A program made the position numbers and the translations under genes. A stretch of 64,000 nt of DNA from a virus. Within the stretch, counting starts at the first letter, position 1, and every line of letters begins with the position of its first letter. The notes under the pieces are model-generated. The model ran no database searches and was not told the DNA's origin. It saw only the letters and a list, made by a program, of their open reading frames with translations. The DNA is taken from positions 62,001-126,000 of the IMG/VR virus record IMGVR_UViG_3300023174_006137. One strand, written 5' to 3'. Shown here piece by piece: positions 34,438-43,378 of this stretch.

Positions 34438-35274
34438 TTAAAAATTTAAATATAAAGATTCTGAAACAATACTATTATTTGAATTTCCAACAACTCGTCT
34501 AAAACTTGAATTACCACTTATTAGATATTCATGTCTTTTAAAACTTGGTGGTATATGATCAACTTCACTATCATTTACTTTACCATCATAACTCAATAAC
34601 CATTTACAATTTAGATTATTTAACCAATTAATGAATTTGTTATTATCAAAATTATTAAAATACATTCCTTTTGTTTGTTGATATGGCGGATCGCAATATA
34701 TAATATCATCATGTTCAAAATAACTATTTAAATTACCAATACTAATAAACTCATAACTTACGTTATAAAACGTAATTTTTTTACCTGACATTAACTCTGA
34801 ATAATATAGAACAACTTTTTCTACTTCATCTGGATGCATACCAGGTCTTGAAAAATGACAAGAATTATTGAACTCTCCTAATTTATTATAACGAGGCATA
34901 CCATTTGTGGTTGTTCTCATTATCCAATAAAAATCTTCTGGTTTTTTATTCAAATTGAAATCAGTTCTTACTTTTTGAAAATAATCTTTTCTTTGTTGTA
35001 TATCACCTTTATTAAAATTATTATAATGTTGTTTGTATGTCCATATAAGAAAATATGGATTATTTTGAATCATTTGCCATACATCAATTAATTCTTTATT
35101 AACATCAGATAAAACAAAAGTGTCAACTTCTATATCTGATTCTAATAATTCTAAAAAAATTGAACCACCACCTAAAAAAGGTTCAAAATAATAATTTATT
35201 TTTTTGGGCAAAAAAGAAATTATTTGTTTTGCCTGGCTATTTTTTGAGCCGCTCCATTTCAACAAATTACTCAT
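34438..35274 (-). CDS. dam: DNA adenine methyltransferase (Dam type)
   Basis: 278 residues, the length of T4 Dam/E. coli Dam. LLKWSGSKNSQAKQIISFLP (the 'lkw.GgK..l...i...iP' opening), YFEPFLGGGSIFLELL (motif I, SAM), FVLSDVNKELIDVWQ (motif II) and DDIIYCDPPYQQTKG (catalytic DPPY) are all intact. It methylates N6 of adenine, probably in a short palindrome such as GATC, and may protect phage DNA. Its start overlaps the next upstream gene by 8 bases. Confidence 0.92.
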   Translation of the reverse strand: MSNLLKWSGSKNSQAKQIISFLPKKINYYFEPFLGGGSIFLELLESDIEVDTFVLSDVNKELIDVWQMIQNNPYFLIWTYKQHYNNFNKGDIQQRKDYFQKVRTDFNLNKKPEDFYWIMRTTTNGMPRYNKLGEFNNSCHFSRPGMHPDEVEKVVLYYSELMSGKKITFYNVSYEFISIGNLNSYFEHDDIIYCDPPYQQTKGMYFNNFDNNKFINWLNNLNCKWLLSYDGKVNDSEVDHIPPSFKRHEYLISGNSSFRRVVGNSNNSIVSESLYLNF

Positions 35275-35545
35275 CTTCTAATATTTCATCAATTCTATTT
35301 TTCCTAATAGTTGCGGCATGCACTAAAATACGATTGTATATTAATGTATTGATGATATGTTCCACCATATCATCATTTTTTCTTAATTTTGAATCTCCAA
35401 AAAGAACATCTAAATATTCTTTAATTAATTTCCTACTTACAGCAAAATGATATGTTCCATTATATCCTTCGTCTGAATCACTTTTTGTAGATGACAGTTC
35501 GTTAACTCTATCAAAGTCAATTATAAAATCGCTTATTTTCATCAT
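35267..35545 (-). CDS. small protein with C-terminal RIDEIL motif
   Basis: 92 residues, helical (KISDFIIDFDRVNEL; RKLIKEYLDVLFGDSK; VEHIINTLIYNRILVHAATI). It ends RKNRIDEILEDE. The same kind of C-terminal peptide, R-I-N/D-D/E-I/L-L followed by acids, ends four other small proteins in this window. The start overlaps the stop of the upstream gene, which also carries the motif. It may start at the second Met. Function unknown. Confidence 0.5.
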   Translation of the reverse strand: MMKISDFIIDFDRVNELSSTKSDSDEGYNGTYHFAVSRKLIKEYLDVLFGDSKLRKNDDMVEHIINTLIYNRILVHAATIRKNRIDEILEDE

Positions 35546-35778
35546 TCTAAAATTTGGTTTATTCTCGATTCTCTAAAATCTGCTATTGATTGAAAATATT
35601 TTCCAAATTCTAAATCACTTACAGGTTCTATACTAAAGTAGAAATTATCTACTTGCACTAAAGTATGTTTTTTATAAATTTCTATATCCCTAACAATATA
35701 ATATCTATCTTTTAAGAATATCAATTTATCTTCATTATAAAAATTATTAATACAAATTATTTTATCTCCTATTTTCAT
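35542..35778 (-). CDS. small SH3-like protein with C-terminal RINQIL motif
   Basis: 78 residues. KIGDKIICINNFYNED, then IFLKDRYYIVRDIEIY and LVQVDNFYFSIEP, look like a small beta-barrel (KOW/SH3-like 'G..y.v.di'). The C-terminus ADFRESRINQILE matches the RINDIL tail family. ATGA overlap with the next gene. A TTTAATATATTAT promoter-like word precedes the start. Confidence 0.55.
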   Translation of the reverse strand: MKIGDKIICINNFYNEDKLIFLKDRYYIVRDIEIYKKHTLVQVDNFYFSIEPVSDLEFGKYFQSIADFRESRINQILE

Positions 35779-35795
35779 AAAATAATATATTAAAT

Positions 35796-36902
35796 CTAAA
35801 TTATTTCCTTCATGAATTTTACAAATAAATCATGATTTACTGATACACATATTCTACTATAGGACGACCAATTATCTTTATTATAATATACAAACTTATC
35901 TAAGCCAACTGCTCCAATACGATGTTGAAATAAGTAATCTTCTGATTTATTTATTATAGCAAATATACCCATAGGATTATTACCATTATAGATTTCATCT
36001 ACTAATAAATTATTATCTCTTAACCATTGAATATTTAATTCAATATGTTTTTTAGTTTCTTTTTGAAACTCTATTATTGATTGTTTTCCCTCATCAGTAG
36101 ATAAAATAGTATTTACCAAAATTTGAGATGGAGAAGATATACCATTAAATTCATATAATAAACGAATATTTAATTCTTCGTTAAATTCTCTATTTAATGA
36201 GCATATGAAACCAAGTCTTGCTCCTGGTAAGCCAATCCATTTTGAAAATGATTCGGCTATTATAACATTTGGATGTAATAATTTTTCAAAGAAAGTATCA
36301 TCATAAAATAATTTACGATATGGAGAATCAAATACCACAATTGCACCAGTATCAGCAATTTCCATTATTTTAGAGTATAAATAATTATCATCTAATTTTA
36401 CTCCTGTTGGATTATTTGGATCGCAAATAAATATACATGAAGTTTCGTTTAGGTGTGAAATATCAAAATAATCTAATGAATCATAAAAAGAAAATGGTTT
36501 ATTTCTAATAGTTGCCATTTTAGAATATGAGCCCCAATAAAATTTAGGAAAATAAATATTTTCAATATTTAATGTTTGAATAATAATATCAAGTGCTGGC
36601 ATACCACCAGGTGTTATAGATATATTTGATTCCATTTCTGGAATATGTTGATATTTTGGAAAATATTCTTTAATAATTGATTTTCGTAAAGAATCTATAC
36701 CTAAATTAGGAGCATATAATTGAAATTCTTTAGAATTAAAATCAATTAATTTTTGGATTTTTTCTAAATTTATTTGAACTACTGAATTTACACCACGGTT
36801 AAGTTCTAAATATTCGTTACCAGTTTCTTTTGCCGCTTTTTTAACTTTTTGACCGATGCCAACGATTGAAGAAAATGTTGCTTTGCTTAAATTTATTCTC
36901 AT
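35796..36902 (-). CDS. class I/II aminotransferase-like PLP enzyme
   Basis: 368 residues. YAPNLGIDSLRKSIIKEYFP and ITPGGMPALDIIIQTL are the substrate/PLP N-terminal part. CIFICDPNNPTGVKLDD gives the conserved N-P-x-x-P-T-G, IVVFDSPYRKLFYDD the D/Y pair, and ESFSKWIGLPGARLGFIC holds the Schiff-base lysine (SFSK) and the phosphate-binding Arg. Complete and apparently active. The reaction is probably transamination or a related step on an amino acid. It is unusual in phage genomes, and no partner genes nearby reveal the substrate. Confidence 0.85.
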   Translation of the reverse strand: MRINLSKATFSSIVGIGQKVKKAAKETGNEYLELNRGVNSVVQINLEKIQKLIDFNSKEFQLYAPNLGIDSLRKSIIKEYFPKYQHIPEMESNISITPGGMPALDIIIQTLNIENIYFPKFYWGSYSKMATIRNKPFSFYDSLDYFDISHLNETSCIFICDPNNPTGVKLDDNYLYSKIMEIADTGAIVVFDSPYRKLFYDDTFFEKLLHPNVIIAESFSKWIGLPGARLGFICSLNREFNEELNIRLLYEFNGISSPSQILVNTILSTDEGKQSIIEFQKETKKHIELNIQWLRDNNLLVDEIYNGNNPMGIFAIINKSEDYLFQHRIGAVGLDKFVYYNKDNWSSYSRICVSVNHDLFVKFMKEII

Positions 36903-36976
36903 AAGTGTTTTAGTATCAAAATTAAAAATGTTTTAACAAATTAATATATACATAATAATTAAACACATAATTTTAA

Positions 36977-36985
36977 TATATAATA
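36977..36985 (+). promoter_or_regulatory. late-type promoter element
   Basis: TATATAATA within TTTTAATATATAATAAAA, 15 bases upstream of the ATG at 37001. Confidence 0.45.
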
Positions 36986-37000
36986 AAAAAGAAAAATTAG

Positions 37001-38800
37001 ATGAAACAATTTAAATTTTTGCTTAAATATAACCAAGTTTTCGAAGCAACACAAAAAGAAAAAGATGAAAAAAAAGCTTATATAAATGCAATCTATGATG
37101 AACTTTTGGAAAGCCCAGCTATGAATGATATTGTAGCATTAAAAACTGATTTTTCGGAAATGACAGGTGGAGTTCCATTCAATGAAAAAAATTCAAGAAT
37201 ACATCCGACCAGATCTTATTATGTACTTGTAGATGAAGGAAAATTTAAAATAAATTTCAAAAGAAATTTCACATCAAATACAGCAACAATAATTGTTAAA
37301 TTTGAAGATGGACGTCCTGTAGAATATATATTCGAAACTCATGAAAGGACAGCCTCTTTTGCCGGCAGTGATGAAGAACAAAGAGAAGCTGCTGAAAGTT
37401 TTTTCAGAAAAATGAACATCGAAGAGTCAAAAAATAAATATCCTTCATTAAGAATTCCAACTGATTCGACTACAGGTCAACAAATAGAAAAATTAAACGA
37501 TTTAATTAAACTTGCTGAAAAATGGAATCAAATATATAATGCAAATATTGATACTAAAGTAGGCGATCCAATTGAATTGAAAAAAAGGTTATATGATTTT
37601 ATGGAAAAATATAACGAAGACATGGAAAAAGTGAGAGCTGAAAAATTTGCAGAGGGTGAGAAAAAAATGGTATCATATGGAAAAGATTTTCCAGTCAAAA
37701 TGATATTTGATGATTTAGAAAAATGTTTAAGATGGGTTTGGGCTTATTTTGTTGCGAGAAAAACACCTAGAACATTAGATCCAGCCAAAACTTTTGATTA
37801 TTTAATGAAAAATGAATATCTATGGAAACAAAAATTACCTTTAGGTTATCGTTATGGCTCTAAGATTGATATAGAAGATTTCTTAAATGGTGAATTAAAT
37901 AAAAAAGAAATTATTGAAGAATTAAAATTTCGTGGTGGTGGTATAAAAAGTCTTGTTGCTTCGGAATTAAAAGATATAAAAAGAACAACACAATTTTTAA
38001 AACAAGTATTTAAAGTATTGGGTTTGGAATTTATAAGTGAAACTGAAGGTTCTTTTTCTAGCAAAGTTGTTTCTAGAGGAGCTGCGCCATTGTCTGAGAT
38101 ACCAAAAAGAGAACTAACAAGCGGCACAACTAAAGAAGAAATAGGATCTAATTGGATAATAGGGTTTGAAATATCTAAAGTTTTATCTTCAAAAAATACA
38201 ATTTTAGGATTAGCAGCTAAAAATATGACAAAAAACCAAATTAATTTTACAAATCGTGATTTAGTTTTTCAATTATCACAAAGACCAGAATTTACTAAAG
38301 TTGGTAAAGAAAAAATACATACAGAAATAAGTGGTGATAAAGTAATTATATTTTTTGAAGCAAGAACAGAACAAGAAGCATTATTACAATTATTGACAGG
38401 TTATTCATTTAAAACACAAAGTGGTGAAAAAATTACATACGGACCATGGTTATTAAAAGCATTTACGGAAACAAATAATGTAACTATAAATGGAGAAGAA
38501 GTTGAGGCGGATACATTTTTAGATATAATAAGAAATTTCATAACGCTTTTAGGTAAAAATTTAACTAATTTTATTCCAAATAGTAAAAATAATCCATATT
38601 TTTTACTTACAAATATACCAACTGATATATCAGAAACAGATCCAAGAATTTTAAAACTTATATCACAAGTTATAAATAATAATTTAACTTTAAAGAAAAA
38701 ATTACAACAAAAAAATAACGAACTTTATAACTTATTAACACAAAACGGATTAACACCAGTAGATATATCCACAAAAGTAAAAGGGAAAAGAGCAATATAA
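37001..38800 (+). CDS. large putative internal virion protein
   Basis: 599 residues. The N-terminus MKQFKFLLKYNQVFEATQKE fits the capsid-targeting-like leader family (basic-aromatic start, then F-E-A). No enzymatic motif is recognised. The body is charged, alpha/beta, with a long helical stretch (KRLYDFMEKYNEDMEKVRAE) and a middle domain that is repeated in style but not sequence. Preceded by a late-type promoter and followed by a bidirectional terminator. Packaging into the head with later injection is a hypothesis based on the leader. Confidence 0.5.
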   Translation: MKQFKFLLKYNQVFEATQKEKDEKKAYINAIYDELLESPAMNDIVALKTDFSEMTGGVPFNEKNSRIHPTRSYYVLVDEGKFKINFKRNFTSNTATIIVKFEDGRPVEYIFETHERTASFAGSDEEQREAAESFFRKMNIEESKNKYPSLRIPTDSTTGQQIEKLNDLIKLAEKWNQIYNANIDTKVGDPIELKKRLYDFMEKYNEDMEKVRAEKFAEGEKKMVSYGKDFPVKMIFDDLEKCLRWVWAYFVARKTPRTLDPAKTFDYLMKNEYLWKQKLPLGYRYGSKIDIEDFLNGELNKKEIIEELKFRGGGIKSLVASELKDIKRTTQFLKQVFKVLGLEFISETEGSFSSKVVSRGAAPLSEIPKRELTSGTTKEEIGSNWIIGFEISKVLSSKNTILGLAAKNMTKNQINFTNRDLVFQLSQRPEFTKVGKEKIHTEISGDKVIIFFEARTEQEALLQLLTGYSFKTQSGEKITYGPWLLKAFTETNNVTINGEEVEADTFLDIIRNFITLLGKNLTNFIPNSKNNPYFLLTNIPTDISETDPRILKLISQVINNNLTLKKKLQQKNNELYNLLTQNGLTPVDISTKVKGKRAI

Positions 38801-38803
38801 AAA

Positions 38804-38835
38804 TAAAAAAAGTGAGTTAAACTCACTTTTTTTAT
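38804..38835. terminator. bidirectional intrinsic terminator
   Basis: AAAAAAGTGAGTTAAACTCA followed by CTTTTTTT between convergent genes: perfect hairpin with A and T runs. Confidence 0.85.
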
Positions 38836-38836
38836 T

Positions 38837-41482
38837 TTAATAATCCCATTCATCTAATTTCTGATTTAAATAAACTTTAAACTTCTCTGGCAAAATACTT
38901 TTACCATTTTTAGTTGTTTGTTCTAAAAACCCATCAACAAAATCATCTTCGTTTTCATCTAATCTTCTTTTTGATATATCAATAATCATTTTAAAATAAT
39001 TAAAATTATTTGTTTTAACACTCCAAAGTAATCCTTTTAAAAATATATCATATGCACTAACATTAAATTCAGTTTTAGCAGATTTAGAAGGTATTTTTTC
39101 CAAAATTTCTTTACTAATCTTAACAAAATCATCTGAAACTATATTATTAGGAAATAAAAATTTAGAAATTTTATCAAAATAGAGATTGTTAATTTTACAA
39201 CCATTTTTTATCAAATATAAAATTTGCTCTATGTTTTCAGTAAATCCAATTAATTTACCTTCTGGATCGTAATAATCATAATTATTTTTAATCTTATTTA
39301 AAACATATTCTAATTCTAAATTTTTATTATGTTTTAAATAAAATTGAAGTCGCATTACAGGATTGTTCCCCAAATCTGTCAATACTCCATTTATATTTTC
39401 TTTCCTTATTTTTAATAATTCATCTACAATTAAATTTCTTTCATTATTTTTATGTTTAAAATATTCTTGAACCGCTACATTAAGTATATTTGATGGTTCA
39501 TTAAAATTAGCATTTTTTTGTGCTAATAATTTAACCTTTTTTAAACTTCCTTCACCTGTAACAGGGTCTATAACCGAATTTAGTAAAATTCTACCACCAG
39601 CAAGATTTGGATCAGCATATTCTAAACATTCTTCAAATTCTTCAAATGTCATGCCACCTTCAAGTAATTTTTTCTCAGCTTGCTTTTTCTTAATTCTTAA
39701 AGCACGTTCTTCACTAGTTAATCCTTGAAATACTTGTTCATAATCAATACCCCAATCATCTAATAGATTTACAACTTCAGTACTTATACCAGTATCATCT
39801 TTTCTATGAGCAGAAGTTATATCACCATTTTCATCAATAATTAAGCCAAAAGGAAAATAATTATCAGTGACATCTAATCCAAAATTATATACATAATATA
39901 ATTTATATGATTTATCTTTAATATATGATTTCCATCTATTATCATCAATAGGCCAAGCGATACAATGTTGTGTCGGTGTTAATTTACCTGAATCCCATTC
40001 AGTTTTTAATTTTCCTGTTTCCGGATCTTTTACTTGTATCATTGCTCTCTTTTTATTATTATGTAAATACCAATTAGCAGACGGACTTTTAACTTGGAAA
40101 ATAATCACAGGTTTAGATGAAGATTTATCATTTACAAAAATAACTTCTGCTCCATTTTCTTTTCCAAATTTTTCATTAACTTCATCAATCATTTCGTATA
40201 ATTTTTCAACACCAACATTTCCTAAACCTTGTATTCTACTCTGAACTCTTTGTATAAATCCATCTAAACTTTTATCTTCTTGTGGATCATCTCTAGTTCC
40301 TTTACGCATTTTAAAAATTTTTTCAACTTCGGGAAAAAGTTTAACCATAACTGGTTTTCCACTTTTATCTAAAATTTCTTTACCATTTATATCTTTTAAA
40401 GTTTCTTTTTTTGCTTCAAATTTAATACCATTATCCATTAAAATTTGAACTAATTTTTTTAATTCATTTTTAACTTTTATCTTCAAAGGATCATCATTTT
40501 TTAGTTCACGATATTCTGATAATAAATCTGGAGCAATTTGATTTCCTTCTTTATCTTTTATACCAATAGGAAGTCTTTCTAACAATGCATCAGTATAATA
40601 ATCAATTCGCATATCTCTAATGTCATTTGACAACATATCCACACCAGGAACACGCAAATCTTTTGATTTTTTCAATTCCTCATCTTGCATTTTTTTATAC
40701 TTATCAAAATTATCTAATACTTTATTTTGCAATTTATCCTCTAACTCTTCAAAATGATTTAAAACAGAACCAAATAAACCATAATTATTATCTGTATTCC
40801 ATATTATTTCATCATCAGTTGGTAAATAAGTAAAAGGTCCTAATAAATCTCTAACTTCATCATAATTATTACCATCATGTGCTGAATCCAAATCAATTTT
40901 AAACTTATTAAAATCTCTATAAAATAATCTAATAAAATAATCAATTAAATAAGTATATTCCGAATTTTCTAATAATTCTTTTAATCTCAAATAAAAAGGA
41001 TCTTCTAAAGCTTTTTTTTCAACTTCTTCTAATTCTTCCTGTGTTAATTTTCCTTCTGAATTAATTATATCATTTATATTATTTACATTTAAATAAATAG
41101 AATCTTTAAATATTTTTTCTAATTTATCTTTTTTCTCATTTTGCAATTCGCTAATTTCAGAATTATACTTCTCTATTGTTTTATCAGAAAAATTACTATC
41201 AACTTTTAATTTAGTTAAATAATCTTTTTTTTGCTTTTCAATTATTTGAATAGACATATCTATCTGACTTTTGATATCAGATATTTCTTTAGTAATATCT
41301 TTCCATTGCTGTTCAGTAATGTTTTGTTTTTTTAATTCTCTATTAGCAACTGACATTTTTTTCTTAGCAACTTCTTTATTTTTATAAATTCCAATAAGAA
41401 ATTGTTTAGCCGCTGTTTCGGATTGTTCGGCAGATAATGCTTCTTTAATATATTCTAAAAAACTGAAATAATTTGTAATCAT
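38837..41482 (-). CDS. very large putative internal virion protein (881 aa)
   Basis: The N-terminus MITNYFSFLEYIKEALSAEQ matches the capsid-targeting-like leader with I-K-E|A at the predicted cleavage site. Residues 15-130 are coiled coil (ELKKQNITEQQWKDITKEIS). A middle alpha/beta part has LTPTQHCIAWPIDDNRWKSY and YYVYNFGLDVTDNYFPFGLI. The C-terminal 200 residues hold helical pairs that look like degenerate ankyrin repeats (EYVLNKIKNNYDYYDPEGK; ILYLIKNGCKINN; FNYFKMIIDISKRR). No catalytic signature. The large size and leader suggest an injected multi-domain effector, comparable in position to T4 Alt; that is inference. Confidence 0.5.
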   Translation of the reverse strand: MITNYFSFLEYIKEALSAEQSETAAKQFLIGIYKNKEVAKKKMSVANRELKKQNITEQQWKDITKEISDIKSQIDMSIQIIEKQKKDYLTKLKVDSNFSDKTIEKYNSEISELQNEKKDKLEKIFKDSIYLNVNNINDIINSEGKLTQEELEEVEKKALEDPFYLRLKELLENSEYTYLIDYFIRLFYRDFNKFKIDLDSAHDGNNYDEVRDLLGPFTYLPTDDEIIWNTDNNYGLFGSVLNHFEELEDKLQNKVLDNFDKYKKMQDEELKKSKDLRVPGVDMLSNDIRDMRIDYYTDALLERLPIGIKDKEGNQIAPDLLSEYRELKNDDPLKIKVKNELKKLVQILMDNGIKFEAKKETLKDINGKEILDKSGKPVMVKLFPEVEKIFKMRKGTRDDPQEDKSLDGFIQRVQSRIQGLGNVGVEKLYEMIDEVNEKFGKENGAEVIFVNDKSSSKPVIIFQVKSPSANWYLHNNKKRAMIQVKDPETGKLKTEWDSGKLTPTQHCIAWPIDDNRWKSYIKDKSYKLYYVYNFGLDVTDNYFPFGLIIDENGDITSAHRKDDTGISTEVVNLLDDWGIDYEQVFQGLTSEERALRIKKKQAEKKLLEGGMTFEEFEECLEYADPNLAGGRILLNSVIDPVTGEGSLKKVKLLAQKNANFNEPSNILNVAVQEYFKHKNNERNLIVDELLKIRKENINGVLTDLGNNPVMRLQFYLKHNKNLELEYVLNKIKNNYDYYDPEGKLIGFTENIEQILYLIKNGCKINNLYFDKISKFLFPNNIVSDDFVKISKEILEKIPSKSAKTEFNVSAYDIFLKGLLWSVKTNNFNYFKMIIDISKRRLDENEDDFVDGFLEQTTKNGKSILPEKFKVYLNQKLDEWDY

Positions 41483-41508
41483 AAACTATATATTAATTAT
41501 CTAATTCA

Positions 41509-41772
41509 TTAATCATCTCGCAATATATCATTTATCCGATTATTGCGCTCTTTTATTTTTTCATAATCATCAGCCGGTAATACATCATTTTCTGTTATTA
41601 TTTCATAATGTAATTTATTATGTTCATCATAATAATAAACAATAAATTCATCCGAATACTTTGGGTGAATTTTTTCTACAACCGCTAATCTAAAATTCTT
41701 TTTTAAAAGAACTCTCATACCAACTCTTAACTTACTCGAATCTAATCCTGGTATGTTTCTTTTTTTAGCCAT
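41509..41772 (-). CDS. small SH3-like protein with C-terminal RINDIL motif
   Basis: An upstream in-frame ATG at 41820 would overlap the divergent gene; ATG 41772 (MAKKRNIPGLDSSKLRVGMR) is preferred, giving 87 residues. KLRVGMRVLLKKNFRLAVVE and FIVYYYDEHNKLHYEII look like a small beta-barrel. The end ERNNRINDILRDD is the clearest copy of the RINDIL tail. It shares a 32-base divergent promoter region with the gene at 41805. Confidence 0.6.
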   Translation of the reverse strand: MAKKRNIPGLDSSKLRVGMRVLLKKNFRLAVVEKIHPKYSDEFIVYYYDEHNKLHYEIITENDVLPADDYEKIKERNNRINDILRDD

Positions 41773-41804
41773 ATAATATATATTACAAATATAATATATA
41801 ATTA
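41773..41804. promoter_or_regulatory. compact divergent late-type promoter region
   Basis: The 32 bases between two divergent start codons consist of ATAATATATATTACAAATAT and AATATATAATTA: a TATATTAT-type word on one strand and an AATATATAAT word on the other. Both neighbours therefore have the same promoter-to-ATG distance seen elsewhere in the window. Confidence 0.45.
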
Positions 41805-42563
41805 ATGAAGTACATAACAATATCTATAAAAGAATTTTACAAGCTAAATGAATCTCTTATAAATATACAGAATGATATTGATAAAATTTATGATAATTAT
41901 TTCCGAGATGGTATTGAATATATTCAAAATTCAGACAAAATAGATTTATCTAAATTTAAAGTTGGCGAAATTAGTTCAGCGGATTTAACCGACGAATTAT
42001 GTAAAAAAGCACATAAAATAAATCCAATAACAATTTACATAAACAACGATAAAAATTTATATAATAATCATTACAATCCACTTAAAAAATTAATAAATTT
42101 AAGACCAAATAGAAATGCTATAGATTATAGTTTAGGTTTTAATACTATTTCTGAAGCTACTGAATCATTAGATTATGAACAGAAAGAAACTTTTATAAGG
42201 GAATTTAAAGAATCAACAATAAAAGGATCTATACATCACGAATTAGTTCATTGGATTGATGATAGTTTAAATAATAAGCATATAGAAAAAATAATAAAAA
42301 AACAGTTAGATAACAAAAAATATATTAAAGATGCAAATTATAGAAACTTTGAAATACAATCACAAATTCACAATATAATTCAATTAAAAAAACAAAATCA
42401 AGATATTTGGAATTATTTAAGTTTTGCAGAAATGATAAAATTATCACCTTCTTTAAGTACCGTTTTTAAAAATATGACTAATATTGATGGTAGAAATAAA
42501 TGGCTTCGACAACTGAAAAGTAGATTATATAGAGAAGGATTACTAGGTAAAAATATGATATAA
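41805..42563 (+). CDS. HEXXH zincin-like protein
   Basis: 252 residues. Leader-type start MKYITISIKEFYKLNESLIN. STIKGSIHHELVHWIDDSLN contains HELVH, the zinc-metalloprotease signature, with acid-flanked helix. About 45 residues later NFEIQSQIHNII offers a glutamate in the position of a third ligand, as in gluzincin-like enzymes. Two other proteins in the window (50223 and 56576) share this layout. Probably a protease carried in the virion; the substrate is unknown. Confidence 0.65.
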   Translation: MKYITISIKEFYKLNESLINIQNDIDKIYDNYFRDGIEYIQNSDKIDLSKFKVGEISSADLTDELCKKAHKINPITIYINNDKNLYNNHYNPLKKLINLRPNRNAIDYSLGFNTISEATESLDYEQKETFIREFKESTIKGSIHHELVHWIDDSLNNKHIEKIIKKQLDNKKYIKDANYRNFEIQSQIHNIIQLKKQNQDIWNYLSFAEMIKLSPSLSTVFKNMTNIDGRNKWLRQLKSRLYREGLLGKNMI

Positions 42564-42580
42564 TTTTTTAACCAATAATA

Positions 42581-42590
42581 TTAATATATA
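42581..42590 (+). promoter_or_regulatory. late-type promoter element
   Basis: TTAATATATA, 4 bases before ATTA-ATG at 42595; same word as upstream of many genes here. Confidence 0.45.
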
Positions 42591-42594
42591 ATTA

Positions 42595-43035
42595 ATGAAA
42601 TATCTTAAACCATTTAACGAAAATTTTGCAAAACAACCTAATAGAGAAAAAGTAATAATAGGTGGCTATCCAGTATGGGTAGATTTAGAAAGAAGCATTA
42701 TATTCGATAGTGAATATGCAACATATGGTAATCCAATTGATATTTTTTATTTTGATAGTGAATATCCTAAAGTTTCAACTGGTTCCAAACTTACACAAGA
42801 AGAAAAAAATGATTTAATAAATTATATTAAATCTAAAACAAAACTAGGATATAATTACCAAGTTGTAAATAGTTTAGATCCACTTGATATACCTTTAGAT
42901 TCTTCTAGAAGAGAATCTTTCACAGGATTTCCAACAAAAGAAGAGGCATATATGAAAGGGTTAAGTGCTAAAATAGAAAATAGACTATCAGACATATATG
43001 TTATAAAAACGGAACCTAAAAGATATTATATTTAA
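42595..43035 (+). CDS. hypothetical protein with leader-like N-terminus
   Basis: 146 residues, starting MKYLKPFNENFAKQPNREKV, which belongs to the recurrent M-K-x-(L/I)-K-x-F-x-E-x-F set. Body: VIIGGYPVWVDLERSIIFDS and TGFPTKEEAYMKGLSAKIEN, with an alpha/beta look. No domain recognised. Overlaps the convergent downstream gene by 4 bases. Confidence 0.5.
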   Translation: MKYLKPFNENFAKQPNREKVIIGGYPVWVDLERSIIFDSEYATYGNPIDIFYFDSEYPKVSTGSKLTQEEKNDLINYIKSKTKLGYNYQVVNSLDPLDIPLDSSRRESFTGFPTKEEAYMKGLSAKIENRLSDIYVIKTEPKRYYI

Positions 43036-43370
43036 AAATCAAAATTAGCTAATAATCTTTTTATAATATATTCCTTTACATTATCTGCTAAATATATTGC
43101 TTGATCCATACCTTTAATTTCTTTCATATAATAACCAGTTCCTTTACAAGTTTCACATTCATAATCAGGATATTCGGAATCATTAGTATCACAATACCAA
43201 CACATTGATTTCTCTGTTTTTGTCTCAACATAACTACCACCACTTGAATTTGAATAATCGAAATATATATAATCAATATATTCTTTATTTTCTATCATTC
43301 TTATTTTAGTTATAATAACTAAACAGCCTGTATATAATTTATACACATTTCCAATTCTAAATTTGCTCAT
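43032..43370 (-). CDS. small zinc-binding protein
   Basis: 112 residues. A beta-rich start (FRIGNVYKLYTGCLVIITKI) is followed by MCWYCDTNDSEYPDYECETC and KGTGYYM, two C-x-x-C pairs in the style of a DnaJ-type zinc ribbon (CxxC...CxxCxGxG). The C-terminus is helical (DNVKEYIIKRLLANFDF). Likely a protein-binding or nucleic-acid-binding accessory. It lies 8 bases from the GlnRS stop on the same strand, so is probably downstream in that transcript. Confidence 0.6.
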   Translation of the reverse strand: MSKFRIGNVYKLYTGCLVIITKIRMIENKEYIDYIYFDYSNSSGGSYVETKTEKSMCWYCDTNDSEYPDYECETCKGTGYYMKEIKGMDQAIYLADNVKEYIIKRLLANFDF

Positions 43371-43378
43371 AATTTTTT

